Below, piece after piece: positions 25,901 through 46,898 of a stretch of DNA of 64,000 bases. A program made the position numbers and the translations under genes. The stretch spans positions 6,930,994-6,994,993 of the forward strand of contig NC_135552.1 in the NCBI RefSeq assembly GCF_964340395.1, read 5' to 3'. Position 1 is the first letter of the stretch; the number at the start of each line of letters is the position of its first letter. The DNA comes from Glandiceps talaboti (Eukaryota > Hemichordata > Enteropneusta > Spengelidae). The notes under the pieces were generated by a model. The model was not told the origin of the DNA, did not search any database, and was given only the letters and a program-made list of their open reading frames with translations.

Positions 25901-28900
25901 TACTATCTATTATTTATATTTACATCACTTTTCAGATGTACTTCTAGCGACTTCACAATCATACATAACATAAATGAGAGACATAGACATTTTTCATCAC
26001 AGCAGCTGTTTTCTTTAAAAGTGCAATTCTTAAAATTTTCCGATATTAATTCAAACAATTCAAATATATGCTAATTTTCAAAATTGCATTTGTCAGCTAA
26101 TTTTAATTATGACCTCTTTTCATATTTTTTCCGTAGATTGCTAGTGCCACCAAGAGACCAGACAAAGTCATTGGTACTCATTTCTTTGTTCCTGCCCATC
26201 GCATGAAAATGTTGGAGACAGTAAGGGGCAAACAAACTTCCCCAGAAACCATAGCAACAGCAATGACAATGGGTAAAACTTTGGGTAAGGTAAGGATAAT
26301 TTTTTATGTTCCCCTTGTACAATATTTTAGTCTTATAATATATACATATTTTTCAACAATTGACAAGGCAACAAAAAATAGCCCCAAATAAGGTAGGTTT
26401 TTTGTGATATTTCCAGACTGTTTTAGTTTAATCTTATTTTATCTGTCTCTCAATGCACTATATATAGCTAGTACCCAAGGTTAAAGAATTAAATGATTTC
26501 ATAAATGGATGTATTGTACACTTCTTGTTCAAAGAAAATATGTTACATGTATTACTCTATATAAAGTGATGACATACGGATAGTAATTGTTAAAACAGTG
26601 TACATCAGATTTCAGTTATATTTGTGCTTCCACAACATCTAGTGATACATTTAACAATTCTGTTTCTTCAATTTCATTCATCCAGATACCAGTGCTTGTT
26701 GGCAATTGTTATGCATTTCTTGCCAATAGGATGTATCTTTGTAGGCAATCTGAGGTAAGATGAACTTTCTATACTCTTTCCTTTTTTTTCTGAAGTAAGT
26801 GAGTTTAGAAATATCTTGAATCTCTTAATAGTTTCATATTATCTGCAGCCCTATCCATCAAATTATGCCAAACAAATTAAAACCATTTATGAATATAAAT
26901 TTACTAAATTGACAATTCTCAGATTTAGGAGCACCATGCATATCTTCATTCATGAGATGTTTTGTTATTTGTTCAGTCCTTATTCTTGGTTGAGGAGGGA
27001 TGTTTACCAGAAGAAGTTGACAATGTTATGGAAGACTATGGGTTTCCATTTGGTCCATTTAAAGTTTTAGATATGGTAGGTAAGTATGAAAAATTATCTT
27101 GATATATCTAAAGAAACATTGTTCTCAACATGTAGCTCAGTAGCATGCATTTAGTCAGTGATTCACTGTTTCCAAAGTTGAATATCATCTTGTTTTTATC
27201 ATTTCCTCTTTATCTTATCGTACGTTACTTTAAATGGGAATGCCACTCCAGGAAATAGATGTATTTTCATCAACTTTCAGTTTGTTTGACCCTCTGAAGG
27301 TGCTGATACTTCTCAGCGTGTACGTGAAGAAGCAGGTCTGGTTGGTAAAAATGCCCCTCCTGGAGTTCCACCTCGTTACCGTAATGGCCAACGTTACTGC
27401 CCAATACCTGATATGATGTTTGAAAAAGGACTGCTAGGACAAAAAGCAGGTGAATTTTTAATAATTGTGAAATAATTATCCTAAAATTCAGTTTCAAAAA
27501 TTAGTCTAAATGGTTTGTTTAATATACTTTAGATTTCACTTTCAGAAAATGATAAAGGGAAAAGCTGTTTTTCCTTTAATTTTAAACTTTTTGAAATTTA
27601 CATGTTTAAAGGGAATTAGGTACAACTAGAATTTCCATATTGTTGCTATTGGCATTGCACTGCAATACAGAAAACATTTTATCACCTGTATGCAGATGAG
27701 TAGGTGATCATTTCATGAATAAATTAAATGCCATCTCATCAACTTCCTGTTATCTTGCAGATTTTTTTTGCTTTGGTTAAATTTTATAATGATAATAATG
27801 AGGAGAAGAAGAAGAAGAAGAAGAAGAAGAAGAAGAAGAAGAAGAAGAAGAACACTCCATGGAGTATGCATGCTAGACATGTAGTGTAATTTGTCTATTT
27901 ATCCCACAGCTGGCAGTGTTTTGTCCTTAAGTTTCATTCACTTATTCGTTTCATGAACATATGGCTACCAAGAACACCAAAAGTAGTCTTGGAAATATTA
28001 AGAGTTTCAATACACTTCTCTGGCACTCATACACCATATGTTTCAGTTATATTAATTTTTCAGTACATTGTGGTTGCCAATGAAAGATGTAATTTCTTTA
28101 AAAAAAAATAAAACTGTCGGTTAAAAATACACTATGATTATTATTACTCTAGTTTTACCTTGCTTGTATTTATTGGTTTCTCCAAATAACAGGAAAAGGA
28201 TACTATCGATATGAAAGACCAGGAGACTACAAGACAACAACTAATCCTGATATGAAAGATATGCTTGTCATGTACTGTAGAGAACATGGCATACAGAGAA
28301 GAAAAATACCTTATCAGGTAGGAGGGCAACAAGCCCTGTCTATGTTAAGTCTGACAAACTTAGTCTTGCACCATGTAGGATATGAGTTATGTATATCTGT
28401 AGGCAAGTTAGCTTCTCATGAATGAATACAAAAATACAAAATACTCTATCAGGTAAGATGACAACAATCCATGCATGTTCACAATAAGTTTGACATATCA
28501 AGTAGGCTGTGATGATAGTTATATTTAGCATGTTAGTAAATAACAAGTAGTGCTTAGCTTCTCTCCAGTGAGGACAAAATACTTGATCAGGTAAAATGAC
28601 AACAAGCCCTGTCCACAAGTTTGACATATCGAATCCTGCTCCATGTAGGATAGACCTGTGATTGTATGTCCTGTAGCATGTAGTAAATAACATGAAGTGA
28701 ACTTCTCTCAAGTGAAGACAAAATACTTTATGACATAAGAAGGTAACAGCCCTGTCAACACTATTCTTGGTTTCTGGTCCTTTGCTCCTTGAAGGAAGGT
28801 ACATGAAGATTAGTAGATAGTTGAATAGAAAGTCTTACGTGAAGCATATTCAGGTGGTCGAGTGTAATATCAGCCTGTCAGATGTCCAGGTGGCATATCG

Positions 28901-29284
28901 ATAATTATGATTTGGGCAGGACATACATGTATTTGCATTTACCCTTCCCACATGTCATATGACAATTAGAAAGGTTAGAATCTATGTATAAAAACAGGCA
29001 AACATGTACAGTAAGATTAGGTACTGTAATTACTGATAGTTTATAAGTGATCAACATTACTTTTCACTACAGGAAATCATGGAGCGTTTACTATACAGTG
29101 CTATCAATGAAGGATTCAGAATCTTAGAAGATGGTATCGCTACCAGGATGGAAGACATTGATACAATCTGGTAGGATAATAGTTTAGGATTTTGTATTGT
29201 TTAGGCAAGCCTGTCATCATATTTTGTTTAACTTGGCCACCATAAGACAGCTCCTGATCTTTATGTTGAATGATTGAATGAATA

Positions 29285-29331
<47 letters not shown>

Positions 29332-30372
29332 ATGAAAAGCCATGAAATATACATATAGATGTCTTAAATGTTAATAACATATATTCTGATACTCTTTGAT
29401 GTATACATCACACTGTTATAGCATTTAAAATATGACGGTCTAAACAGAGTATAATCGGTAATGTTGAGATAAACATGTGATATGGATATTAGTGAAGAGT
29501 AATTTTAAGTACAGGGTGATAATGACTCAGTATGAGGTGATATTGATACAACCTGATATGATATTGTAACAATTAGCTGTGATATGCTGTAATCATATTG
29601 ATGTGCAACTGGGCTTCTAGCTTTCTCTTTCAAAAGCAGTGATTTTAGGTTTTCTGTGGAAATGCTTTTTCTTTAGGGTGAATAGAACACATTTACATTG
29701 TATACTGTGCTTGTCAAGTGGAGACTAATGTAGACAAACCACCAACAGTGTCTTTCATCCCAATACTCTGGTAATATAATTCTATAATTACTCTCTTCTA
29801 GGATCTATGCCTATGGATGGCCTAGACATACAGGTGGTCCTATGTACTATGCAACCAAAATGGTAGGACTACCAAAAGTGTATGAAAGGATATGTTACTA
29901 TCAGTCCAAACATCGTAAGTATCAAGTTGTTGTGATGTGGCAATACTGTATACCATATTAGTATTGTAAAAATTGTGTTGCCTTAAAGGTGATTCAAAAT
30001 GCTCACATTCATTATTGGTATTTTGCTAGACATGTCAGTGAAACGTATTCTGGTTTTAAAACTTTAAAAAAGCGTCCGCAAACACCTTAAAATGACCCTT
30101 TTTCAGTCAGTTCCCTTCGGATTTACTGCGAGAGTTTTCGTGTATTTCCGGTCCCACCTATACCATGGGATTTTGTGACATCATAAGGAGTACTCGTTAG
30201 CACTAAGGCTATGACGAGCATAGTCAACAGGTGAATAAAACTCAACAGAATTGTGAAAATCACTCATAAAAAAAATATCTTCTCTTTTTTGTCACCAGCT
30301 GATGTAATGCACTGGCAACCTAGTGATTTGATGAAGAAGATGGTAGCCAAGAAAACAACTGCATCATTGTAG
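17896..30372 (+). CDS. EHHADH: EHHADH copy 2; hydratase active site degenerate, no consensus PTS1
   Basis: Complete 18-exon paralogue, 715 aa. Exons: 17896-17966, 18623-18659, 19576-19684, 20108-20246, 21184-21340, 22366-22495, 23623-23734, 23958-24045, 24262-24417, 25303-25566, 26137-26289, 26686-26754, 26977-27079, 27300-27449, 28193-28317, 29073-29170, 29802-29914, 30299-30372. Start MAGYHKEG is shared with copy 3. The hydratase half (about residues 1-281) has GGGLL where family members have GGGLE (residue 104), and loop PSASATQRLTR instead of P(G/A)ATGTQRLPR. FPE (Glu124) remains. The dehydrogenase half is intact by motif: GCGTMG (306-311), SNTS, His436/Glu448 in GTHFFVPAH...E, and Asn486. 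C terminus ASL lacks the basic residue of PTS1. Probably translated, but inferred to be dehydrogenase-only and possibly not peroxisomal. Confidence 0.93.
18361..18390. repeat. CAA microsatellite
   Basis: About ten CAA units in intron 1 of EHHADH copy 2; a shorter CAA run lies at 18251-18266. Confidence 0.85.
19827..20060. repeat. Pyrimidine-rich CATT / TTTC / TCTG microsatellite block
   Basis: Intron 3 of EHHADH copy 2: CATT units (19827-19859), TTTC-rich stretch, TCTG/TCAG units (19921-19973), then CT-rich sequence. The three overlapping Ser/Phe-rich open frames here are artefacts of the repeat. In copy 3 the equivalent place holds a long TC repeat. Confidence 0.9.
20768..21117. mobile_element. 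Dispersed repeat, copy B, with short TIR (intron 4 of EHHADH copy 2)
   Basis: Homologous to 2548-2905. Its ends are inverted, TTTAGTCTGG at the left and CTAGACTAAAG at the right, suggesting a DNA-transposon-derived MITE. Non-coding. It is not seen at the equivalent place in copy 3. Confidence 0.65.
22510..23190. mobile_element. Copy-2-specific insertion in intron 6 with terminal hairpin
   Basis: Intron 6 of copies 2 and 3 aligns directly before 22510 (ATAGATTT) and after 23190 (TGATTATAAAATAAT), but about 680 bp here have no counterpart in copy 3. Near its right end an inverted repeat (arms about 23067-23100 and 23140-23174, core GGTTATATGCC / GGCATATAACC) forms a stem with a loop of about 40 nt. 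Insertion in copy 2 or deletion in copy 3 cannot be told apart here. Confidence 0.55.
24826..25207. mobile_element. MITE, 382 bp with ~100-bp TIRs (copy 2 only)
   Basis: Left end TACAACTGC and right end GCAGTTGTA; the inverted arms run about 100 bp with few mismatches (inner landmarks AACCTGTTACAAACAG and CTGTTTGTAACAGGTT; CTTGGCACAGCATGTTGGA and TCCAACATGCTGTGCCAAG). TA at both tips fits a TA target duplication as in Tc1/mariner-type elements. It lies in intron 9 and is absent from the same intron of copy 3, so it arrived after the copy 2/3 duplication or was lost from copy 3. Confidence 0.85.
27803..27851. repeat. GAA microsatellite
   Basis: About 16 GAA units in intron 14 of EHHADH copy 2; absent from the same intron of copy 3. 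Confidence 0.9.
28300..28765. repeat. ~137-bp tandem repeat duplicating the exon 15 donor region, copy 2
   Basis: Starting from the real exon 15 end and donor (28317), the block AATACYTTATCAG/gtaagatgacaacaagccctg recurs after 28452 and 28590, and in broken form near 28730, spacing 135-140 bp. Each of the first two repeats contains a plausible GT donor in the original context. A related, more decayed array follows exon 15 of copy 3. Confidence 0.75.
29286..29334. repeat. AAAT microsatellite
   Basis: About 12 AAAT units in intron 16 of EHHADH copy 2. Confidence 0.9.
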
Positions 30373-30905
30373 GGGTGTGATAGACATATCCTGCATGCAG
30401 CTCACTCTATAGTCACTGTTCAACACAATCTTGTAATGTGTTGATTAATGCATATGCAAATTTACATGGTTGTTAGCCTAGGAAAGACTGATGTAGTTCC
30501 ATCAACCAGTTTTTTGTTACTTTTTTAAGTAAATTACACAAACCACAATTATCATGTGACAATTATTTCAGAAATTATTTAGAAGAATGACCAAGTATGA
30601 CAATTCTGTAGACACTATGCTTGTAGAACATTTAAACATGTAAAAGTACATTTGTATACCTAGAGCAAGTATTTGAAGACAGAGATAGCCCAGACATTGT
30701 TTTACATCCAATCATTCTACTGAAAGGTGCAATCATGATTTAAAGTTGGAATTTATTAAAAATGTAAATGATACAGAAATATGAATTAAAAAAGTGAAAA
30801 TTGTGTCTTTCACCACTAATAAAGGTAACGATATGTATGTGCCCACTGGGAATAAAAATTTTAACTTGTGATATAAATTTTTGTAAAATTTATGCCAAAA
30901 AATTG

Positions 30906-30911
30906 AATAAA
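30906..30911 (+). terminator. Candidate poly(A) signal AATAAA, copy 2
   Basis: AATAAA in TTGAATAAAAGTGTCAAT, the same context as 17177 after copy 1, about 535 bp after the copy 2 stop. Another AATAAA lies near 30850. Confidence 0.35.
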
Positions 30912-31376
30912 AGTGTCAATGATATGTATGTTACAAATTCTATTGTGTACATGTATGTGTTTGTGTGTGTCGATCTATAAACATGATTATATTTGTGAAT
31001 GTGGATATGTGTATGTGACGTGCTTTGTTTAGAAAGTTGCATTTGATAAATCTTGGTGTTGTTTATAGCTTATACTACTACTGCATATTACCACTGCTGA
31101 TTTCCATAATTTATTAACTCAAAAGCTGAAATAATCCTTTTTGAATATTAAAGCTGCACTAACTGCGAGTATACCTTCAAGAAAACTCGGTCCAATTACA
31201 AAAGAGAATAAATGAATAATTAATCCTGGGATATTATTCTCCCTTTCCCCCAAGGTCCCTCTATCCGAAAGTCACAGAACCCAGAATAACAAATCCACAC
31301 AATCAAAATGTACCTAGGGAGCTCTTTGTTTGTAACAACTGAAAGGATAGGTGGTATGAAAAGTTTGTTGACTGTG

Positions 31377-31389
31377 TGACCTTTGAACT
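31377..31389. promoter_or_regulatory. DR1 nuclear-receptor element upstream of copy 3
   Basis: TGACCT-T-TGAACT, reverse complement AGTTCA-A-AGGTCA, a one-mismatch DR1 located 114 bp before the copy 3 ATG inside the flank conserved between copies 2 and 3. DR1 sites are bound by PPAR/RXR and HNF4, known regulators of EHHADH in vertebrates. Function here is inferred. Confidence 0.45.
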
Positions 31390-31502
31390 TTGTGCCAGTT
31401 CACGAAGCTGGGGTTGTGTACCTCGGACTCTTATATTTTACCACAGCTGATCCGTGTCAATGTAAGTCTTTTAGGCTACAGCTGATAGGAGTGAGACTAG
31501 AC

Positions 31503-42910
<11,408 letters not shown>

Positions 42911-43599
42911 GGATGTGATAGAGACATCCTGCATACAACCATATAGTCAGTGTTCAAACACAATCCTGTATTGTGTTGATTAATTGCTACCTTCAAGTGA
43001 AGTCATAGCCAGCATTTCTCTTTGTTTAAGAAAACTGCAATCCATTCCCTTAAATCAAGAAAAATAATTAGCTAAGAGTTCACAATGCAAGTTTTTGAAG
43101 TGCAAGTCCAAATGATATCAGAATTAATCCATTCAATCTAATATGGCCACTGAATACCATTTTAACTCTATGGGATTATAAAAATTGTTGGTTTCCAGGA
43201 GAACACGTTGAATCCCAAAATTTCTTGTATTCAAAAAGATCATGAAATTAATCTATTCACATGGCTAAGCCTGGAAAGATTTGATTATCTTTGATTTTCA
43301 GGCAAAATGACTATTATACTGAGGTATATTCTTCTTAACAGAGTAGTTTATTGATGAACAGTAAATTATTTCAGGAAAAATGTGCAATAAATGAAAATGA
43401 CAGGAAATCTTTGAAAAGTTTTCAAGTATATGTGCTCATTTGTTGTAAATTTCTTAAAAGAAAATTTTGATCAGTCTACATTTGTGTATATTTGATATCT
43501 CTCTGAGTATGAAATACTCTATAATTATCACATTTTTGTACTTGTGTATGTATTTTGATGTTTGTGCTTAAAATAAGCATTTCCATGGTAGATTATGTT

Positions 43600-43605
43600 A
43601 ATAAA
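43600..43605 (+). terminator. Poly(A) signal AATAAA, copy 3
   Basis: AATAAA about 690 bp after the copy 3 stop, followed by T-rich, GT-containing sequence (TTTTTAGGTGTTG). Homology of the 3' flanks of copies 2 and 3 ends earlier, at 42984, so this is probably the ancestral 3' end. Confidence 0.5.
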
Positions 43606-44027
43606 TTGAAATTAATCTTTTTAGGTGTTGCAATGTCTTTTATTTTTTTTTGTCTTTTAATATACCTCATACATCACTTCTTGACTTTGTAACTAGGAAA
43701 CTATTAAGCAAGGTACAGTGGTGACATTTTGTAAAAGTAGGTCTTGAGGAATATAGTAGGTTTGTTGGTGAGCAAGACAGCTTTCATTCCATGGATGTGA
43801 AATATTCAGATAAAATCAGGATTTCAATGCTTCAGCTTTACAAAGAAATTTAAGCCTTCTTTGGAATACTAAAACGAACAGAAAATTAATGAAAAAATAT
43901 CTCCCTTCTTTGAGCATCATTCATTTTCATAATTAAGTTGTATTTTACTAAGTAAGGTTCTGTACCCTTTATGTAATTGGGCAAATTATTGTATTTTACT
44001 GCAGATTTGTTATATATTAAGGTAAGA

Positions 44028-44430
44028 TATGGTAATACTTTATATTAAATCCCTAAAAGGGCAATTATAACGCCTGCTGTAAAAAAAAATGCAATAGCAA
44101 TTAATGATGAAAACAAAGACACAACTTACAAACTAAAAATGAAAATATAAATAACACAATGAATATTTACAGTTCTGACAGATAAAGGCAAGGTCTGACA
44201 AAAAGTTGGATACAATAAAAACCAGTGGAAATTATTCAAGTAGCACACTTAATATTGGCATTACAAAGTCTAACTGCTTGTGGGTGGTATGAAAGATTTC
44301 GAAGAACGACACGTACCAGCGGTCGGTAGCCTTAGTCTACCACTTCTGTCGATTCGTCTGTCATCTTGAAATATCTTCCCATCAGCAGTTGGAATTTCAT
44401 GAATTGCTCTATGTCATTGTCCTGATTTAG
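44028..44430 (-). mobile_element. Probable LINE 3' end
   Basis: On the minus strand, a frame with RLRLPTAGT and KSFIPPT (about 44282-44345) resembles the extreme C terminus of CR1/L2-type ORF2, broken by frameshift. It is followed by an end CCCTTTTAGGG-ATTTAATATAAAGTATT (44034-44066), a hairpin plus AATAAAG-like ending seen in such LINEs. Recognition is from memory and weak. Confidence 0.4.
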
Positions 44431-46097
44431 AATGTTGCCATGAACATTACAAGCATCACTAACAATTGTCAGTTGTTGTTGAAACCATGTAATACTAGTA
44501 TATGAGCATGACAGTTGTGACTTGTAAACACGCCCCCTCAGTGGTCCCTATTATTGCAAACAAAATAACCGTCGTTGAAAGAATGCTTGCCCGGTCAACC
44601 CCCAGCCTTGTATAGAGGTTATATACACCCCGATGTCAATAAAAAGTTACATATCAATCTAAGTGACGCTGACTGGCTAACTAATATGAAAGACATGAAA
44701 AGAAATGACCTATTCTTAAGAATGTATTTGGGTTTGAAAACAAAACATCATATGCATTTTATTGCTGGTATATTTTTTTTATTTCCCCATGTCTCAAGTA
44801 TTCATCTTAAGAACTCGTGCTCACCCATACCCCAAATGCATTAATTTATTATCTCACAAAAGACAAGTAATAATGCACGAATATAAATTAGTGTTATAGG
44901 GCGGAAAATATAGGATATATCAGGCTAAGCCTATTGTAGGCTCCGATCGACATGACTTTGGGTTAATTGATACCTGCATCAAGTCAGAGTTAACTTTGGA
45001 AATTACTTTAAATTTGTATATCCGAAACTCTACGTGATGACCTGAGGCAGTCCCTCCTAAAGTGTAAGACTGATTTCACGTACCAAATTCATCGTCCGTC
45101 TGTTGGAACGTTTATTAGGTGCCGGTGTAATTCAGACAGAGCTGTGGGGAAAGGACAGACAATCATACTCTGTGCCTGTTTCGTTGGTTGAACAAAGCGT
45201 GCCAACCAGGTGTACAACTCTGCAGAAGATCGTGACTATCAGCTAGGATTGGTTACTGACCTTTTTTGTAAAGGGGAACCTTGTAATTAACTATGCTTGG
45301 AAGTGAACAGGGAACCAATAAGGATACACGTACGTACCTCATTAATTTATCCGAACATCCAATGAAATACTACCGTTCAAAATACAAGTTTAGGTCACGT
45401 GGTTCAGTCAAATGACGTGTCACTTCTATGAATTTCAACCATGGGTTCATAATTAATTGGTATGTGAACTTTCATAACTTCAACTACAATGATAATGAAA
45501 ACACGTGAAATAAATTCGTCGTTTAAATCAAATGCTTATTATAAACTTCAAAGAAACTTTAATTTTAGATAACGGACTTTAGAAATTTTAAATACATGTG
45601 AAATCTGAGATACGAGTGTATTCAATAAAATTATCTAGATATACTAACTATAAATGTTTAACAAGAATTGTATTTTTACTTGAAAAACAACTGATTTGAA
45701 TGATGTATATATTTTATTTAGTTTTCATATTTTGGCATCAACAAAATGAAAGACAACATTAACTTTTGTGTTTCATCTCTACATCTTTTAGGTACTTGTT
45801 TAGTACACTTGTTTCATAAAAAGGGAAAATTGTGTACGGGTGGTGAACTATACAGACTTAAATTGAATACTGTACTATTGAATCTTATCTGACAAAGGAC
45901 AGTGATATCTAACTAAAGACAATGGTAACATTTACATATAACTGTTAACAGGTGTGAGACCGCCTTATGAACAGACCACGCTATACGTGGTCACCCTACA
46001 CCCAGGACTCTAGGTCTGAGTACGCGTCGTTTCTCTGTAGGAACATCGGAATAATATTGCCAGTATCTTGGTAGGCAAACTCATTTTGGCGGATAAA

Positions 46098-46845
46098 ATG
46101 CCGTCAATACTTGCATTTTGCTTTCTACAGATGGTATTTCTGGTGTTTGTGGTCAGTTCCTCCCACGAAAACTCTCTCTTTTCGAAGTCCGTTGACCGGA
46201 CTTTGCCTCAAAGGTGGAAGAGTACGACGCGAAACACGATGTTAAATACATTGGAAAAGTACAAACAGGTAAGAATGTTTAGTCTCGTTCTTGTCATTGT
46301 AGTTTATAACGTTGATGGACAGCAGGGTAATTAATTAATTAATTAATGTACTTTCTTGTCGGTGATATGACAAGAAAGAAGTTCAACTTTGAGTTAATTT
46401 AGTCCAAGGCAAATATGACTTGAGTACGGAGTCGGATATATGTGGTCGGTACGACTTCGTTCTCTTCGTTCATCTTGTGCGTAGGTTCTTATAGTCATTC
46501 ATATAGGCTAAGTTATATGGTGTCATATACGAGGGGTGGGGAGATTAGACACACCTGTTAGCTGAGGATACACAAATGCATACATACATTTACATTTAGC
46601 TTTATAATTAGGAACACTAATTAGAATGCGCCCTGGGGACAAATGTCATTTAGAAGTAAAGATCTTAAAATCCTAGCTTCCAAACTTTGCCCTTTATGAA
46701 CGTTTTTTTTTTGCAGTATTAGCCGGCCATATTGGAATCTAAAATGACTAACAATATTGATAAAATTTGACATATTTCAAGGATTTCTCCAGTGACCTCT
46801 GATTCTTTTTCTTGGGAGTGTGGTTTTGTTTGTTTGTTTGTTTAC

Positions 46846-46898
<53 letters not shown>

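Larger units (their letters stand above)
30373..31502. other. Spacer between EHHADH copies 2 and 3, containing the duplication junction
   Basis: 30373-30449 is homologous to the 3' flank of copy 3 (42911-42984, ending GTGTTGATTAAT). From 30450 the sequence instead matches the 3' flank of copy 1 from 16722. The join at 30449/30450 is therefore the tandem-duplication breakpoint. The copy 2 3' UTR is a fusion of two ancestral flanks. The right part (31262-31400) is the conserved promoter-proximal block. Confidence 0.8.
42911..46097. other. Intergenic region between EHHADH copy 3 and the LDLa gene
   Basis: Begins with the copy 3 3' UTR, with a poly(A) signal at 43600. A LINE-like 3' end lies at 44028-44430. 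The rest, to the LDLa start codon, is unique AT-rich sequence; TCTGTAG at 46035-46041 could be the acceptor of a 5' UTR exon. The open frame at 44575-44844 has no recognisable domain or codon support. Confidence 0.6.

Noticed and set aside
28340-28804. 154-codon minus-strand frame in intron 15 of copy 2
   Set aside because: Coincides with the donor-site tandem repeat, and the period is visible in the translation.
16722-30449. Copy 2 as a pseudogene
   Set aside because: All 18 exons have open frames, GT-AG borders and lengths identical to copy 3; only hydratase residues are altered, so partial loss of function fits better.
44575-44844. Possible small gene of 89 codons between EHHADH copy 3 and the LDLa gene
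   Set aside because: No domain, no signal peptide, no supporting upstream features; random frame length for this composition.
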